NCBI RefSeq assembly: GCF_046244365.1
Contig: NZ_CP176395.1
Location: 2,170,001-2,234,000, forward strand
From: Paenibacillus_V sp046244365
GTDB taxonomy: Bacteria; Bacillota; Bacilli; Paenibacillales; NBRC-103111
DNA length: 64,000 nucleotides
Reading direction: 5' to 3'
Of the stretch, positions 18,401 through 27,124 are shown piece by piece. Positions within the stretch are counted from its first letter, which is position 1, and each line of letters begins with the position of its first letter. The translations under genes were made by a program, and so were the position numbers. The notes under the pieces were generated by a model that saw only the letters and a program-made list of their open reading frames with translations, was not told the DNA's origin and ran no database searches.

Positions 18401-18916
18401 ATGACAGGGAACGATGACTTCACGATTTACTGGACGTTCGTGGAACAAGAGGGAAGAAGCATGTATATGGCGGCTACACAGGAGGGGCTCTGCTTCGCGG
18501 GATCGTGGAACGCGCCCTTCGAGGAACTGGAGAAGTGGGCGAAGACACGACTTCCTAAGCATCGCTTGCTACGTGAGGACGGTAAGCTTAGTCCTTATGC
18601 CGAGCAATTTGCGGAATATGAGAAGGGCAACCGCACTTCGTTTGAATGTCAGCTAGACCTGCGCGGCACGCCGTTTCAGATGGCGGTTTGGGAAGCCCTA
18701 TGCGAAATTCCATACGGAAGGAAGAACTCGTACAGCGATGTGGCGGAGCGCATCGGCAAGCCGAAGGCCGTCCGTGCGGTTGGCGCAGCCATAGGCTTGA
18801 ATCCCGTGCTGGTCGTCGTTCCTTGCCACCGGGTGATCGGGAAGAACGGCAGCCTGACCGGCTACCGGGGAGGACTCGCGATGAAGGAAGCGCTGCTGAA
18901 GCTGGAAGGGCAATGA
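18401..18916 (+). CDS. ogt: O6-methylguanine-DNA methyltransferase (AdaB/Ogt)
   Basis: A 171-residue suicide repair protein. The active site PCHRVIG (acceptor C142) and the DNA-binding helix GTPFQMAVWEALCEIPYGRKNSYSDVAERIG are clear. It takes the methyl group from O6-methylguanine or O4-methylthymine. The ATG begins one base after the adaA stop with GGAGAGG in the end of adaA, so it is the second gene of the adaptive-response operon (adaB of B. subtilis). Confidence 0.95.
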   Translation: MTGNDDFTIYWTFVEQEGRSMYMAATQEGLCFAGSWNAPFEELEKWAKTRLPKHRLLREDGKLSPYAEQFAEYEKGNRTSFECQLDLRGTPFQMAVWEALCEIPYGRKNSYSDVAERIGKPKAVRAVGAAIGLNPVLVVVPCHRVIGKNGSLTGYRGGLAMKEALLKLEGQ

Positions 18917-18952
18917 GGCTGGACGCTATCCGTCGGCGATCGAATAGCGGAG
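18913..18952 (+). terminator. Hairpin after ogt
   Basis: GAGGCT/AGCCTC and inner CGCTAT/ATAGCG pair; only a short T-rich tail (TATTTCT). Lies between convergent ogt and ytvI. Confidence 0.45.
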
Positions 18953-18955
18953 CCT

Positions 18956-20077
18956 CTATTTCTCCGCCCTTCCTTCTTTTACGTACAGATAGATATCCCG
19001 GAACACACCGGCGCGCTGAAAAGCTCCGAATATAATCAGCGTGCCGGGACCGTAAATCAAACCGAGCACCCCGAATAGCTTGAGACCGACGAACATCGAG
19101 ATCAGGAGCGGAAGAGGCTCCAGTCCGATGCTGGTTGCAAGGACTTTCGGCTCGACGAGCTGTCTCGCGACTAGAATGACCCCGTACAAAATACTCAATC
19201 CGATACCCAGGTACACGTCTCCTTGAATGAAGGTAAACAAGATCCACGGTACCATAGCCGCGCCCACCCCCAAATACGGGAGAAGATCGACAAAGCCGAT
19301 CAAAAGGCCGATCGTAATCGCGTATTCCACATTGAGAATCAATAAGCCGACGATAACGACGATTGCCGTAATGGAAATGAGAATGAGCTGCGCCCGCAAA
19401 TAACCGAACAGCGCCTTTTGCAGATCGGCCCAAATCGTCCGGGTCGCTTTTTTGACGACTTCGGGAAACCAGCCCGAAATGCGCGTGACCAGCCTGTGCC
19501 AGTCTTTGCTTATAAAAAAGGCGGCAAGCAGCGCGATGATGGTGAGGGTCGCCATATTCGGCAGCGACGCAATAATGCCGACAATCGTATTCAGCACGCC
19601 TCCTACGAATGCCGATCCCAAATCGGCCAGCGTTTTGGCGGTTGAAGATAAATTGTTATTAATGGTGTTTTGATACTGCGGGTTCTCCGCATAGAATGTA
19701 TTCAGCTTGTCGATGATGCCTTGAATCCAATCCGAGTTGACGAACTCGAGGACCTGGTCTTTCCATAATTGAATTTGTCCCTGAATGAGTTCGGACAACT
19801 GGCCGATTTCAAGCGCAATGTTCGTAATCAGCACGGTGATGATCCCGATAGCGGCGCTCAGAAAAACGATAAGAGAGATCGTTACGGCAAGCCATCTGGG
19901 CATTCGGGCGCGCTTTTGCAAAATATTGACGAGCGGATTAAGCAGATAGGCGATGACCCAACCGAAAAGGAAAGGGTACACTAATGGCGTCACCCAATAG
20001 AGCGCCATTACGATGGCTATAATGATGATGGCTACCCAGACGCCGCGCAGCAGCCGTTTTTGAATCGTTTTGTCCAA
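18956..20077 (-). CDS. ytvI: AI-2E family transporter YtvI
   Basis: A 373-residue membrane protein with about seven or eight helices in the AI-2E/PerM layout: two N-terminal helices, a long periplasmic stretch (about 90-150, with WKDQVLEFVNSDWIQGIIDKLNTF), then a cluster of C-terminal helices with FVDLLPYLGVGAAMVPW and YGVILVARQLVEPKVLATSIGLEPLPLL. The TTG start has GGGAGG nine bases upstream; the longer frame lacks a site. B. subtilis ytvI also lies between ytzA and citZ. Members export varied small molecules; the substrate here is unknown. Confidence 0.85.
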   Translation of the reverse strand: MDKTIQKRLLRGVWVAIIIIAIVMALYWVTPLVYPFLFGWVIAYLLNPLVNILQKRARMPRWLAVTISLIVFLSAAIGIITVLITNIALEIGQLSELIQGQIQLWKDQVLEFVNSDWIQGIIDKLNTFYAENPQYQNTINNNLSSTAKTLADLGSAFVGGVLNTIVGIIASLPNMATLTIIALLAAFFISKDWHRLVTRISGWFPEVVKKATRTIWADLQKALFGYLRAQLILISITAIVVIVGLLILNVEYAITIGLLIGFVDLLPYLGVGAAMVPWILFTFIQGDVYLGIGLSILYGVILVARQLVEPKVLATSIGLEPLPLLISMFVGLKLFGVLGLIYGPGTLIIFGAFQRAGVFRDIYLYVKEGRAEK

Positions 20078-20214
20078 GGCGCGTTCCCTCCCATGGTTTG
20101 ACGCGTAATTGGCTCCTTCACGTGGCCGAACCTTCATTCGTTCCTTTTATTGTAGCATGACGATGGCCTTTTCCCAAAATGCGGCATAACGCGACAGGCG
20201 GCACTGGTCAAATG

Positions 20215-20279
20215 TTTACGGAAAATTTACAATAAGTTTACTTAACCTTGACAATGCCGATGGCAAAGCGGTTTACAAT
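20215..20279 (+). promoter_or_regulatory. PHO box and promoter of ppk
   Basis: Four PhoP-type hexamers occur exactly 11 bases apart: TTTACG (20215), TTTACA (20226), TTTACT (20237), TTGACA (20248). A -10 hexamer TACAAT starts at 20274, 48 bases after the second and 37 after the third, the same phase as in the phoR, pstS, chemoreceptor and pstC promoters. Confidence 0.85.
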
Positions 20280-20318
20280 GAAAAAGAGATCGAAATTTGT
20301 CAACATGCGGAGGAACGA

Positions 20319-22415
20319 ATGGACGTGAGCAAAACGGGGAATCACGTAGCTTCGAATTACATAAACCGGGACTTGAGCTGGATCGAGTTCAATTGGCGCG
20401 TGCTGGAGGAAGCGCAGGATACGGCCACTCCCTTGCTGGAGAGGATGAAGTTTCTTGCTATCGTCTCCAGCAATCTGGATGAATTTATGAGCGTCCGGGT
20501 CGCGGGGATCAAGGATCAGCTGAAGGCTGGCTACAATAAAAAAGATTTTACCGGATTTACGCCGGCGGCGCTCCTTAAACGGGTGATGAAAAGAACGCTT
20601 CGGATGGTGACGGAGCAGTACAAAACGTTCCGGGAAATATCGCGTCTGCTAGCCAAGGAAGGCGTCGTATTCAGCGAATACGAAGAGCTGACGCCGACTC
20701 AGAAGAAGGCGATGGATGCGTACTTTCACGACATCGTGTTTCCGGTACTGACCCCGATGGCGGTCGACCAGAGCCGGCCTTTTCCGCTCGTTCATACGCA
20801 GTCGCTGTATCTAGCCGTCGTCTTGCAGCGGGAGGGGGACGATCCGGAGGACGAACCGTATTTTGCCATCGTCCAGGTGCCTGCCAATTTATCGCGGCTT
20901 ATACCGGTGCCGGCGCGAACGAACAGCAAGAAGCAGGACTATATTTTGCTGGAGGATTTGATCGAGCAGCATATCCGCACACTGTTCAGCGGCTACGAAC
21001 CGTTCGCCGTGGGCGGCTTCCGGCTGACGCGGAACGCCGATCTGACGCTTAACGAGGAAGGCGCGGAGGATTTGCTGGAGGAGATCGAGAAGGAGCTTAG
21101 ACGGCGCCGTTGGGGGGCTCCCGTGCGGCTGGAGGTACAGAAGGGGCTGCATCCGTACGCGCTCGACATGCTGAAGGATGAATTCGAGTTTACCGAGAAC
21201 GAGCATATTTTTGAAATGGACGGTCCGCTTGATCTTACGTATCTGATGAAGCTTGCGGGATCGCTTCCGAATCACGGCCATTTGCGCTTCCAGGAAATCG
21301 AGCCGGAATATCCGGAGGAATTCGATATCGACGAAGACATGTTCACGGTGCTCCGGCGCAAGGACGTGCTCATTTACCATCCGTACGAATCGTTCGAGGC
21401 GGTCGACGATTTTGTGACGGAGGCTGCGAACGACCCGCATGTATTGGCCATCAAAATGACGCTCTACCGCGTCAGCGGCAATTCGAAGCTGGTGGAGGCG
21501 CTTGCCGAGGCTGCGGAGTCCGGGAAGCAGGTGACGGTTCTGGTCGAGCTCAAAGCGAGGTTCGACGAGGAGCGGAACATCGCTTGGGCGAGGAAGCTGG
21601 AGCAGGCGGGCTGCCACGTCGTATACGGGCTGGTAGGGCTGAAGACGCATGCCAAAATAACGCTGGTCGTCCGGCAGGAGAAAGACATGCTGCGGCGGTA
21701 CGTTCATGTCGGTACGGGGAACTACAACGGCAACTCGGCCAAACTGTACACGGACGTCGGCTTGTTTACGGCAAGCCAGGCGATTGGCGAGGACGCCTCG
21801 TCGCTGTTCAACGAAATTACCGGGTATTCGGCGCCGGTTCATTTGAAGGCATTCGCCGTAGCGCCGACAACGATGAAGGATCGGCTGTTCGACTATATAA
21901 GAAGAGAAGCGAAGCACGCGGCGGAAGGGCGCCCTGCCCGTATCGTGGCGAAGTTGAACTCGCTGTCGAACAAGGAAATGGTCGACGAGCTGTACGCTGC
22001 GTCGCAAGCGGGCGTCAAGATCGATTTGATCATACGCGGCGTTTGCTGCTTGCGTCCCGGCGTTCCCGGGCTTAGCGAGAACATTGCGGTCCGAAGCATC
22101 GTAGACCGGTTTCTAGAGCACTCCCGGATTATTTATTTCGAGAATGGGGGGGAGCCGGAGGTTTGGCTGTCCAGCGCGGACTGGATGACGCGCAATCTGA
22201 CGCGGCGGATCGAGCTGATGTGCCCGGTTAGGGATGAACAGCTGCAGCAAAGCGTGATCCGCATGCTGCAAATGAGCCTTCGGGACAACGTGAAAGCGAG
22301 GGAGCTTCAGTCGAGCGGATTGTACAGCCGCGTGGCTGCGGGAGAGAAAGCATACCGCAGCCAATTCGAGGCGATGCAGATTACGTCGTGGAAAGAACAG
22401 TCTCCTCGTGTGTAA
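20319..22415 (+). CDS. ppk: Polyphosphate kinase 1
   Basis: A 698-residue PPK1 that reversibly makes inorganic polyphosphate from ATP. The four-domain layout is visible: N domain (YINRDLSWIEFNWRVLEEAQD), head domain, and two PLD-like C domains with KARFDEERNIAWARKLEQAGCHVVYG, then LKTHAKITLVVR and YVHVGTGNYNG carrying the two conserved histidines (near residues 444 and 463). The ATG has GGAGG five bases upstream. The strong PHO box predicts induction under phosphate limitation. Its last 35 bases overlap the end of the convergent ppx. Confidence 0.95.
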   Translation: MDVSKTGNHVASNYINRDLSWIEFNWRVLEEAQDTATPLLERMKFLAIVSSNLDEFMSVRVAGIKDQLKAGYNKKDFTGFTPAALLKRVMKRTLRMVTEQYKTFREISRLLAKEGVVFSEYEELTPTQKKAMDAYFHDIVFPVLTPMAVDQSRPFPLVHTQSLYLAVVLQREGDDPEDEPYFAIVQVPANLSRLIPVPARTNSKKQDYILLEDLIEQHIRTLFSGYEPFAVGGFRLTRNADLTLNEEGAEDLLEEIEKELRRRRWGAPVRLEVQKGLHPYALDMLKDEFEFTENEHIFEMDGPLDLTYLMKLAGSLPNHGHLRFQEIEPEYPEEFDIDEDMFTVLRRKDVLIYHPYESFEAVDDFVTEAANDPHVLAIKMTLYRVSGNSKLVEALAEAAESGKQVTVLVELKARFDEERNIAWARKLEQAGCHVVYGLVGLKTHAKITLVVRQEKDMLRRYVHVGTGNYNGNSAKLYTDVGLFTASQAIGEDASSLFNEITGYSAPVHLKAFAVAPTTMKDRLFDYIRREAKHAAEGRPARIVAKLNSLSNKEMVDELYAASQAGVKIDLIIRGVCCLRPGVPGLSENIAVRSIVDRFLEHSRIIYFENGGEPEVWLSSADWMTRNLTRRIELMCPVRDEQLQQSVIRMLQMSLRDNVKARELQSSGLYSRVAAGEKAYRSQFEAMQITSWKEQSPRV

Positions 22416-23919
22416 GACCGATCCCCCATATTTTGCGGAAGTCACGCTCGAGCGATTCGATCTGCCGAAGCTCCACTGACGGGGAGTGGGCGCAGGAAAG
22501 CCGGAGCTTGAGCGTTCTTTTGTCCAATTCCGTTTGCATGGCGCTTATCGGCTGCGATTGGCTGCGGTCAAGCGCCGTAGCAAGCTGGACGAGCGCTCCG
22601 AGGCGGATGGCCAGCTGACTGTCGGCCTCGCTAAGCAGATCGCGGTGCTGCATGGAGGCTTGGCGCGTCCGGTTTCTCGTCCGGTAAGACGCGATCAGAG
22701 CGCAAAGGATGATCTCACGATGGGACAATCCGTCGATCCGGGAATGCGCCATCAGGTAGAACGTATGCTTTTCATAGTTGTAATAATTGACCGTTACGCC
22801 GATCCGGTACAACAGCGAGGCGACATGCACGTAAGTGCGGCATCGCTGCTCGAGCCCATGAAGCTCCTGCAAGCCGTCGAACAGAGCGAGCGCTAGTTTG
22901 TTCACCTGGACGACGTGGGGGAGAGGAACGGCCGGATGCAGATTAAGCAGGTTGTTCACGCTATGCTCCAGCACGTTGTCGAACATCGGCTGCTTCGAGA
23001 AAGCCGTCTCGTAAAAAATGCCGTCCCGGAGTCCCGAGCCGCTGATTACATAATGGGAGCAGCGCGTATACGCATAAACGGTTTGCAGAATGAGCAACCC
23101 GGGCACGATGATGTCCGCGCGGTCTTTGGACAGCCCGTCCACCTTTTTGCGCTGTTCGACGCTCATCGCGGCAAGCTCGCCGGTCAACCGCTCAATGGTT
23201 GCGCCGTCCAGCTCGTAATTATGCGCCAGCGGAAGCGAATGCTTCGACTGCCGAAGCACGAGCTTGGCTGCGCTGCGGATGGTGCCGCCAAGTCCGATTA
23301 GCGGCAAGCCCGGCTCCGCGGAGCGAATCCAAGGCTCGCAATCCAATGCCGCTTTGACGAGCGATTGGATGCGTTCGATATCTTGCTGCTGCAGATGACC
23401 GTTGTCGCTGAACCGTTTGGTCGTATTGACCGAACCGAACGGGAAGGAAACGCTGTTTACGATGCGGCGGTCGCGGAACAGCGTCACTTCCGTGCTTCCG
23501 CCTCCGATGTCGACGAGGAAGCCTTCGCGCACGTCAAGCGCGTTCATCGTACCGAGAAAGCCGAGACGTGCCTCTTCTTCGCCGGAGAGCACCTCGATAT
23601 GGAGGTTCGTATGCCGCTCCAGATAATTGACGATGGCGGCCGAATTTTTGGCATTGCGTATGGCGGCCGTGGCAACGGCCCGTATTTTGGAAGTCCGGTG
23701 GGACTGGCACAGCTTTTTGAAATGATTGAGCGTATCGACGATCGACTGCATTTCTTTTTCCGGAAGAACGCCGTCGCTCCCTATCTTCTCGCTTAAGCGT
23801 GCCGCTTCCTTGCTTTCATCGACCACGCGGTGCGCCTTGCGGTCCGTTTCTTCATAAATAACCAAACGAATCGAGTTCGATCCGATATCGATAATGCCGA
23901 ATTTGCGTTCTGCTTTCAT
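22381..23919 (-). CDS. ppx: Exopolyphosphatase, Ppx/GppA family
   Basis: A 512-residue enzyme releasing phosphate from polyphosphate ends, or acting on pppGpp. The ASKHA-fold motifs are present: FGIIDIGSNSIRLVIYE (phosphate 1), FLVDIGGGSTEVTLF (phosphate 2) and GLGGTIR. A C-terminal HD-like domain (about 310-500; YVHVASLLYRIGVTVNYYNYEKHTFYLM) resembles E. coli Ppx. AGGAGGT lies eight bases before the ATG. It converges on ppk and overlaps it by 35 bases; no PHO box was seen upstream, so synthesis and breakdown seem separately controlled. Confidence 0.93.
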   Translation of the reverse strand: MKAERKFGIIDIGSNSIRLVIYEETDRKAHRVVDESKEAARLSEKIGSDGVLPEKEMQSIVDTLNHFKKLCQSHRTSKIRAVATAAIRNAKNSAAIVNYLERHTNLHIEVLSGEEEARLGFLGTMNALDVREGFLVDIGGGSTEVTLFRDRRIVNSVSFPFGSVNTTKRFSDNGHLQQQDIERIQSLVKAALDCEPWIRSAEPGLPLIGLGGTIRSAAKLVLRQSKHSLPLAHNYELDGATIERLTGELAAMSVEQRKKVDGLSKDRADIIVPGLLILQTVYAYTRCSHYVISGSGLRDGIFYETAFSKQPMFDNVLEHSVNNLLNLHPAVPLPHVVQVNKLALALFDGLQELHGLEQRCRTYVHVASLLYRIGVTVNYYNYEKHTFYLMAHSRIDGLSHREIILCALIASYRTRNRTRQASMQHRDLLSEADSQLAIRLGALVQLATALDRSQSQPISAMQTELDKRTLKLRLSCAHSPSVELRQIESLERDFRKIWGIGLTHEETVLSTT

Positions 23920-24114
23920 ACGGAAGTACCTCCTGAACAAACGTACACTCTGCGTCGAGCCGTGTCGATTTACGGTTCCTCTTATTTTACCATTGAATGA
24001 AGGGCGAGCAAACCGGCGCGATAAAAAGAATGCGGACGGCCTCTCCGAGGTTGAAATTATCGGCGATTTGCGCAGACGGACAACTTCTAGACACAATTAA
24101 AGGAAAGAAGTCCC

Positions 24115-24162
24115 TTTACGCCGCTTCCTATACTCGCTATAATATTATGAGAATCATTATCA
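24115..24162 (+). promoter_or_regulatory. Promoter with Fur-type box at the start site
   Basis: TTTACG and a perfect TATAAT (24138-24143) are 17 bases apart. Immediately after lies TGAGAATCATTATCA (24148-24162), one base from the Fur 7-1-7 consensus TGATAATNATTATCA. Expression from here should be shut off by iron-loaded Fur. No gene follows for 350 bases, so the product is either a small RNA or a long citZ leader. Confidence 0.6.
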
Positions 24163-24376
24163 TTTTGTGCATAAGGATACTCGGATTACTTTATCGTCCG
24201 GATTTACCGACATTACTGCGCCGCTCAAGGCTTTGCAGCCGCTTAGGAGAGGGCGGTTACTTGCGAAAACTTTGGACAAGCCGGAATAAATGCGCCCCAA
24301 AAAGGAACACTTTCAAGAGTGATCTTCTGTGCGTATTGCGCCATTGGGCGGATAAACAAAAATCTTTATTGTACCG

Positions 24377-24391
24377 ATAATGAAGTTTTAT
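24377..24391 (+). promoter_or_regulatory. CcpC-type operator 1 of citZ
   Basis: ATAATGAAGTTTTAT fits ATAA-N7-TTAT, the dyad reported for B. subtilis CcpC at citZ and citB. It lies upstream of the citZ -35 hexamer. Confidence 0.7.
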
Positions 24392-24402
24392 GCCGCATTT
24401 TG

Positions 24403-24431
24403 TTCACATCAACCTCAAAATACTTTATTAT
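24403..24431 (+). promoter_or_regulatory. citZ promoter
   Basis: TTCACA and TATTAT, each one base from consensus, are 17 bases apart. A hairpin (AATACTTTA/TAAAGTATT, 4-base loop) overlaps the -10. Transcription should start near 24438. Confidence 0.7.
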
Positions 24432-24448
24432 TAAAGTATTGCTTGATG

Positions 24449-24463
24449 ATAAAACTTCCTTAT
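24449..24463 (-). promoter_or_regulatory. CcpC-type operator 2 of citZ, inverted
   Basis: ATAAAACTTCCTTAT also fits ATAA-N7-TTAT. Its reverse complement differs from operator 1 by one base, so the two sites face each other, 72 bases centre to centre, with this one just downstream of the expected transcription start. Confidence 0.7.
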
Positions 24464-24500
24464 TAAGTCACCCCATTCAATTATAAAGGAGAGAAAACTG

Positions 24501-25613
24501 ATGACCGCAACGAAAGGTTTGGAAGGAATCGTAGCTACTACGTCCTCAATCAGCTCGATCATCGACGGCGTATTGACTTACCGTGGAATCAACATCGACG
24601 AGCTCGCCGAGAAAGCGTCGTTTGAAGAAGTCGCATATCTGCTCTGGTTCGGCAAACTGCCGAATGCAACCGAGCTTGCGCAATTGCAGCAGGATCTGGG
24701 CAAAGCAGCCGAGGTTCACAGCAGCGTAATCGATCAGCTTAAGCTGTTCCCTAAAGATGCAAACTCGATGGCGGTACTCCGTTCCGCTGTTTCCGCTCTT
24801 GCTCTGTATGACGTGGAAGCGAACGACATGAGCAAAGAAGCGAACGTGCGCAAAGCGATCCGTTTGCAAGCGCAAATTCCTACGGTTATTGCCGCTTATG
24901 CCCGCATTCGCGAAGGCAAAGAGCCGATAGCTCCTAAAGCGAACGTATCGATCGCCGAAAACTTCCTTTATATGCTGACAGGCGAAACGCCTGAGCGCAT
25001 CGCCGTAGAAGCGTTGGACAAAGCGCTTGTCCTGCACGCCGATCACGAGCTGAACGCTTCCACATTCGCAGCCCGCGTTACCGTGGCTACCCTGTCGGAT
25101 ATTTATTCCGGCGTAACGTCCGCAATCGGCGCTCTCAAAGGACCACTGCACGGCGGAGCGAACGAAGCGGTTATGGCTATGCTTGAAGAAGTCGAAACGC
25201 TCGACAATGTAGAAAGCTACGTTGCACGCAAGCTCGAGAACAAAGAGAAGCTGATGGGCTTCGGACACCGCGTTTACAAGAACGGCGATCCGCGCGCGAA
25301 GCATCTTCAAGTGATGTCCAAAGAGCTTGGCAAAATCACCGGCAACATGAACTGGTATGACATGTCCGTCAAAATCGAAGAGCTGGTAACGGGACAAAAA
25401 GGTCTGAAGCCGAATGTCGACTTCTATTCCGCTTCCGTATACACATCGCTGCGTATTCCGCGCGACCTGTTCACGCCGATCTTCGCAATCAGCCGTGCAT
25501 CCGGATGGACGGCGCATATTCTGGAGCAGTACGACAACAACCGTCTGATTCGTCCGCGCGCCGAATACACCGGACCTGCCAGCGCGTCTTACGTGCCGAT
25601 TAGCGAACGCTAA
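24501..25613 (+). CDS. citZ: Citrate synthase
   Basis: A 370-residue enzyme that condenses oxaloacetate and acetyl-CoA to citrate, the entry step of the TCA cycle. Catalytic regions: HADHELNASTFAARV, GPLHGGANEAV and GFGHRVYKNGDPRAKHLQ, with the downstream aspartate segment NVDFYSASVY. The size is that of the short Gram-positive type. It heads the citZ-icd-mdh run in the same order as B. subtilis. AAGGAGAG precedes the ATG. Two CcpC-type sites flank its promoter. Confidence 0.95.
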   Translation: MTATKGLEGIVATTSSISSIIDGVLTYRGINIDELAEKASFEEVAYLLWFGKLPNATELAQLQQDLGKAAEVHSSVIDQLKLFPKDANSMAVLRSAVSALALYDVEANDMSKEANVRKAIRLQAQIPTVIAAYARIREGKEPIAPKANVSIAENFLYMLTGETPERIAVEALDKALVLHADHELNASTFAARVTVATLSDIYSGVTSAIGALKGPLHGGANEAVMAMLEEVETLDNVESYVARKLENKEKLMGFGHRVYKNGDPRAKHLQVMSKELGKITGNMNWYDMSVKIEELVTGQKGLKPNVDFYSASVYTSLRIPRDLFTPIFAISRASGWTAHILEQYDNNRLIRPRAEYTGPASASYVPISER

Positions 25614-25804
25614 TCGCCATTCGTTAGAAAGTCCGCAGCGTACTGCGAAGCTTTCGCTTACGAGGAGTGTTTTGCGGAGAGCTCTATCTAGGGCCGCCGC
25701 AAAATACCCGGACTAAGCCGTAGAGCTTCGCTTCCCTGTGTGGGTATCGCTTTAGCGGACTCCCCGTATGACCAAAACCATTTATCATTAGGAGGATTTC
25801 TTAG

Positions 25805-27100
25805 ATGGCTCAGTTTGAATCTTACGCACAGCCGGCTTCCGGCGAAAAAATCACAATCGAAAACGGCAAGCTTCAGGTGCCTAACAACCCGATCATCCCT
25901 TTTATCGAAGGTGACGGAACGGGCCGCGACATTTGGAAAGCTTCTGTACGTGTACTTGACGCCGCTGTAGAGAAAGCTTATAAAGGCGAGAAAAAAATCG
26001 CTTGGTACGAAGTATTCGCCGGCGAGAAAGCATACAATACTTACAACAACTGGCTGCCTAACGACACGCTGACGGCTATGCGCGAATATATCGTATCGAT
26101 CAAAGGACCTTTGACGACGCCTATCGGCGGCGGGATCCGTTCCTTGAACGTTGCGCTTCGCCAAGAGCTTGATCTGTACGTTTGCTTGCGTCCGGTTCGT
26201 TACTTCAATGGCGTGCCTTCGCCGGTTAAACGTCCTGAGCTCGTAGACATGGTTATTTTCCGCGAAAACACGGAAGACATCTATGCCGGTATCGAGTATC
26301 AAGAAGGTTCGGCAGAAGTGAAAAAAGTATTGCAATTCCTGCAAAACGAAATGGGCGTTAAAAAGATCCGCTTCCCGGAAACGTCCGGTATCGGCATCAA
26401 GCCGGTTTCCAAAGAAGGCTCCGAGCGTCTGATCCGCGCCGCTATCGAGTACGCTATCGTGCATGGCCGCAAGAGCGTTACGCTTGTTCACAAAGGCAAC
26501 ATCATGAAATTTACAGAGGGCGCGTTCAAGAACTGGGGCTACGAGCTGGCTGAGCGCGAGTTCTCCGATAAAGTGTTCACTTGGAACCAATACGATGCGA
26601 TCAAAGCCGAACAAGGCACAGACGCTGCGAACGCTGCTCAAAAAGCTGCCGAAGCGGAAGGCAAAATCATCGTAAAAGACGCAATTGCGGATATCGCTTT
26701 GCAGCAAGTTTTGACTCGTCCGAAAGATTTCGACGTCATCGCGACGCTGAACCTGAACGGCGACTATCTGTCTGACGCACTGGCAGCACAAGTAGGCGGA
26801 ATCGGTATCGCACCGGGCGCTAACATCAACTACCTGACTGGCCACGCGATCTTTGAAGCTACGCACGGTACGGCTCCTAAATACGCTGACCTTGACGTCG
26901 TTAACCCAGGCTCCGTTATCCTGTCCGGCGTTATGATGCTTGAGCACCTGGGCTGGCAAGAAGCGGCCGACCTGATCTACAAAGGCATGGAAACATCGAT
27001 CAACAACAAAACCGTAACATACGATTTCGCACGTCTGATGGAAGGCGCAACCGAAGTGAAATGCTCCGAGTTTGCTAACCAAATCATCAACAATATGTAA
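25805..27100 (+). CDS. icd: NADP-dependent isocitrate dehydrogenase
   Basis: A 431-residue enzyme of the prokaryotic homodimeric type, oxidising isocitrate to 2-oxoglutarate. Substrate-site segments: [49 protein letters not shown] and the metal-binding [33 protein letters not shown] is the cofactor loop. AGGAGGATTT precedes the ATG. It is 190 bases after citZ; that gap contains short inverted repeats but no clear terminator, so citZ and icd may share transcripts. Confidence 0.96.
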   Translation: MAQFESYAQPASGEKITIENGKLQVPNNPIIPFIEGDGTGRDIWKASVRVLDAAVEKAYKGEKKIAWYEVFAGEKAYNTYNNWLPNDTLTAMREYIVSIKGPLTTPIGGGIRSLNVALRQELDLYVCLRPVRYFNGVPSPVKRPELVDMVIFRENTEDIYAGIEYQEGSAEVKKVLQFLQNEMGVKKIRFPETSGIGIKPVSKEGSERLIRAAIEYAIVHGRKSVTLVHKGNIMKFTEGAFKNWGYELAEREFSDKVFTWNQYDAIKAEQGTDAANAAQKAAEAEGKIIVKDAIADIALQQVLTRPKDFDVIATLNLNGDYLSDALAAQVGGIGIAPGANINYLTGHAIFEATHGTAPKYADLDVVNPGSVILSGVMMLEHLGWQEAADLIYKGMETSINNKTVTYDFARLMEGATEVKCSEFANQIINNM

Positions 27101-27124
27101 GGCACTTAAGGAGGAACCATTACC

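Larger units (their letters stand above)
23920..24500. other. ppx-citZ intergenic control region
   Basis: About 580 bases holding the ppx leader on the left, a Fur-type promoter at 24115-24162, then the citZ promoter between two inverted CcpC-type operators. The open frames in it have no protein character. Confidence 0.7.

Noticed and set aside
23997..24380. 127-codon frame covering the Fur-type promoter
   Set aside because: It spans the promoter and the expected transcript start, with no ribosome site and no protein-like composition.
25614..25804. Possible riboswitch between citZ and icd
   Set aside because: Short inverted repeats are present but I could not match any known riboswitch core.
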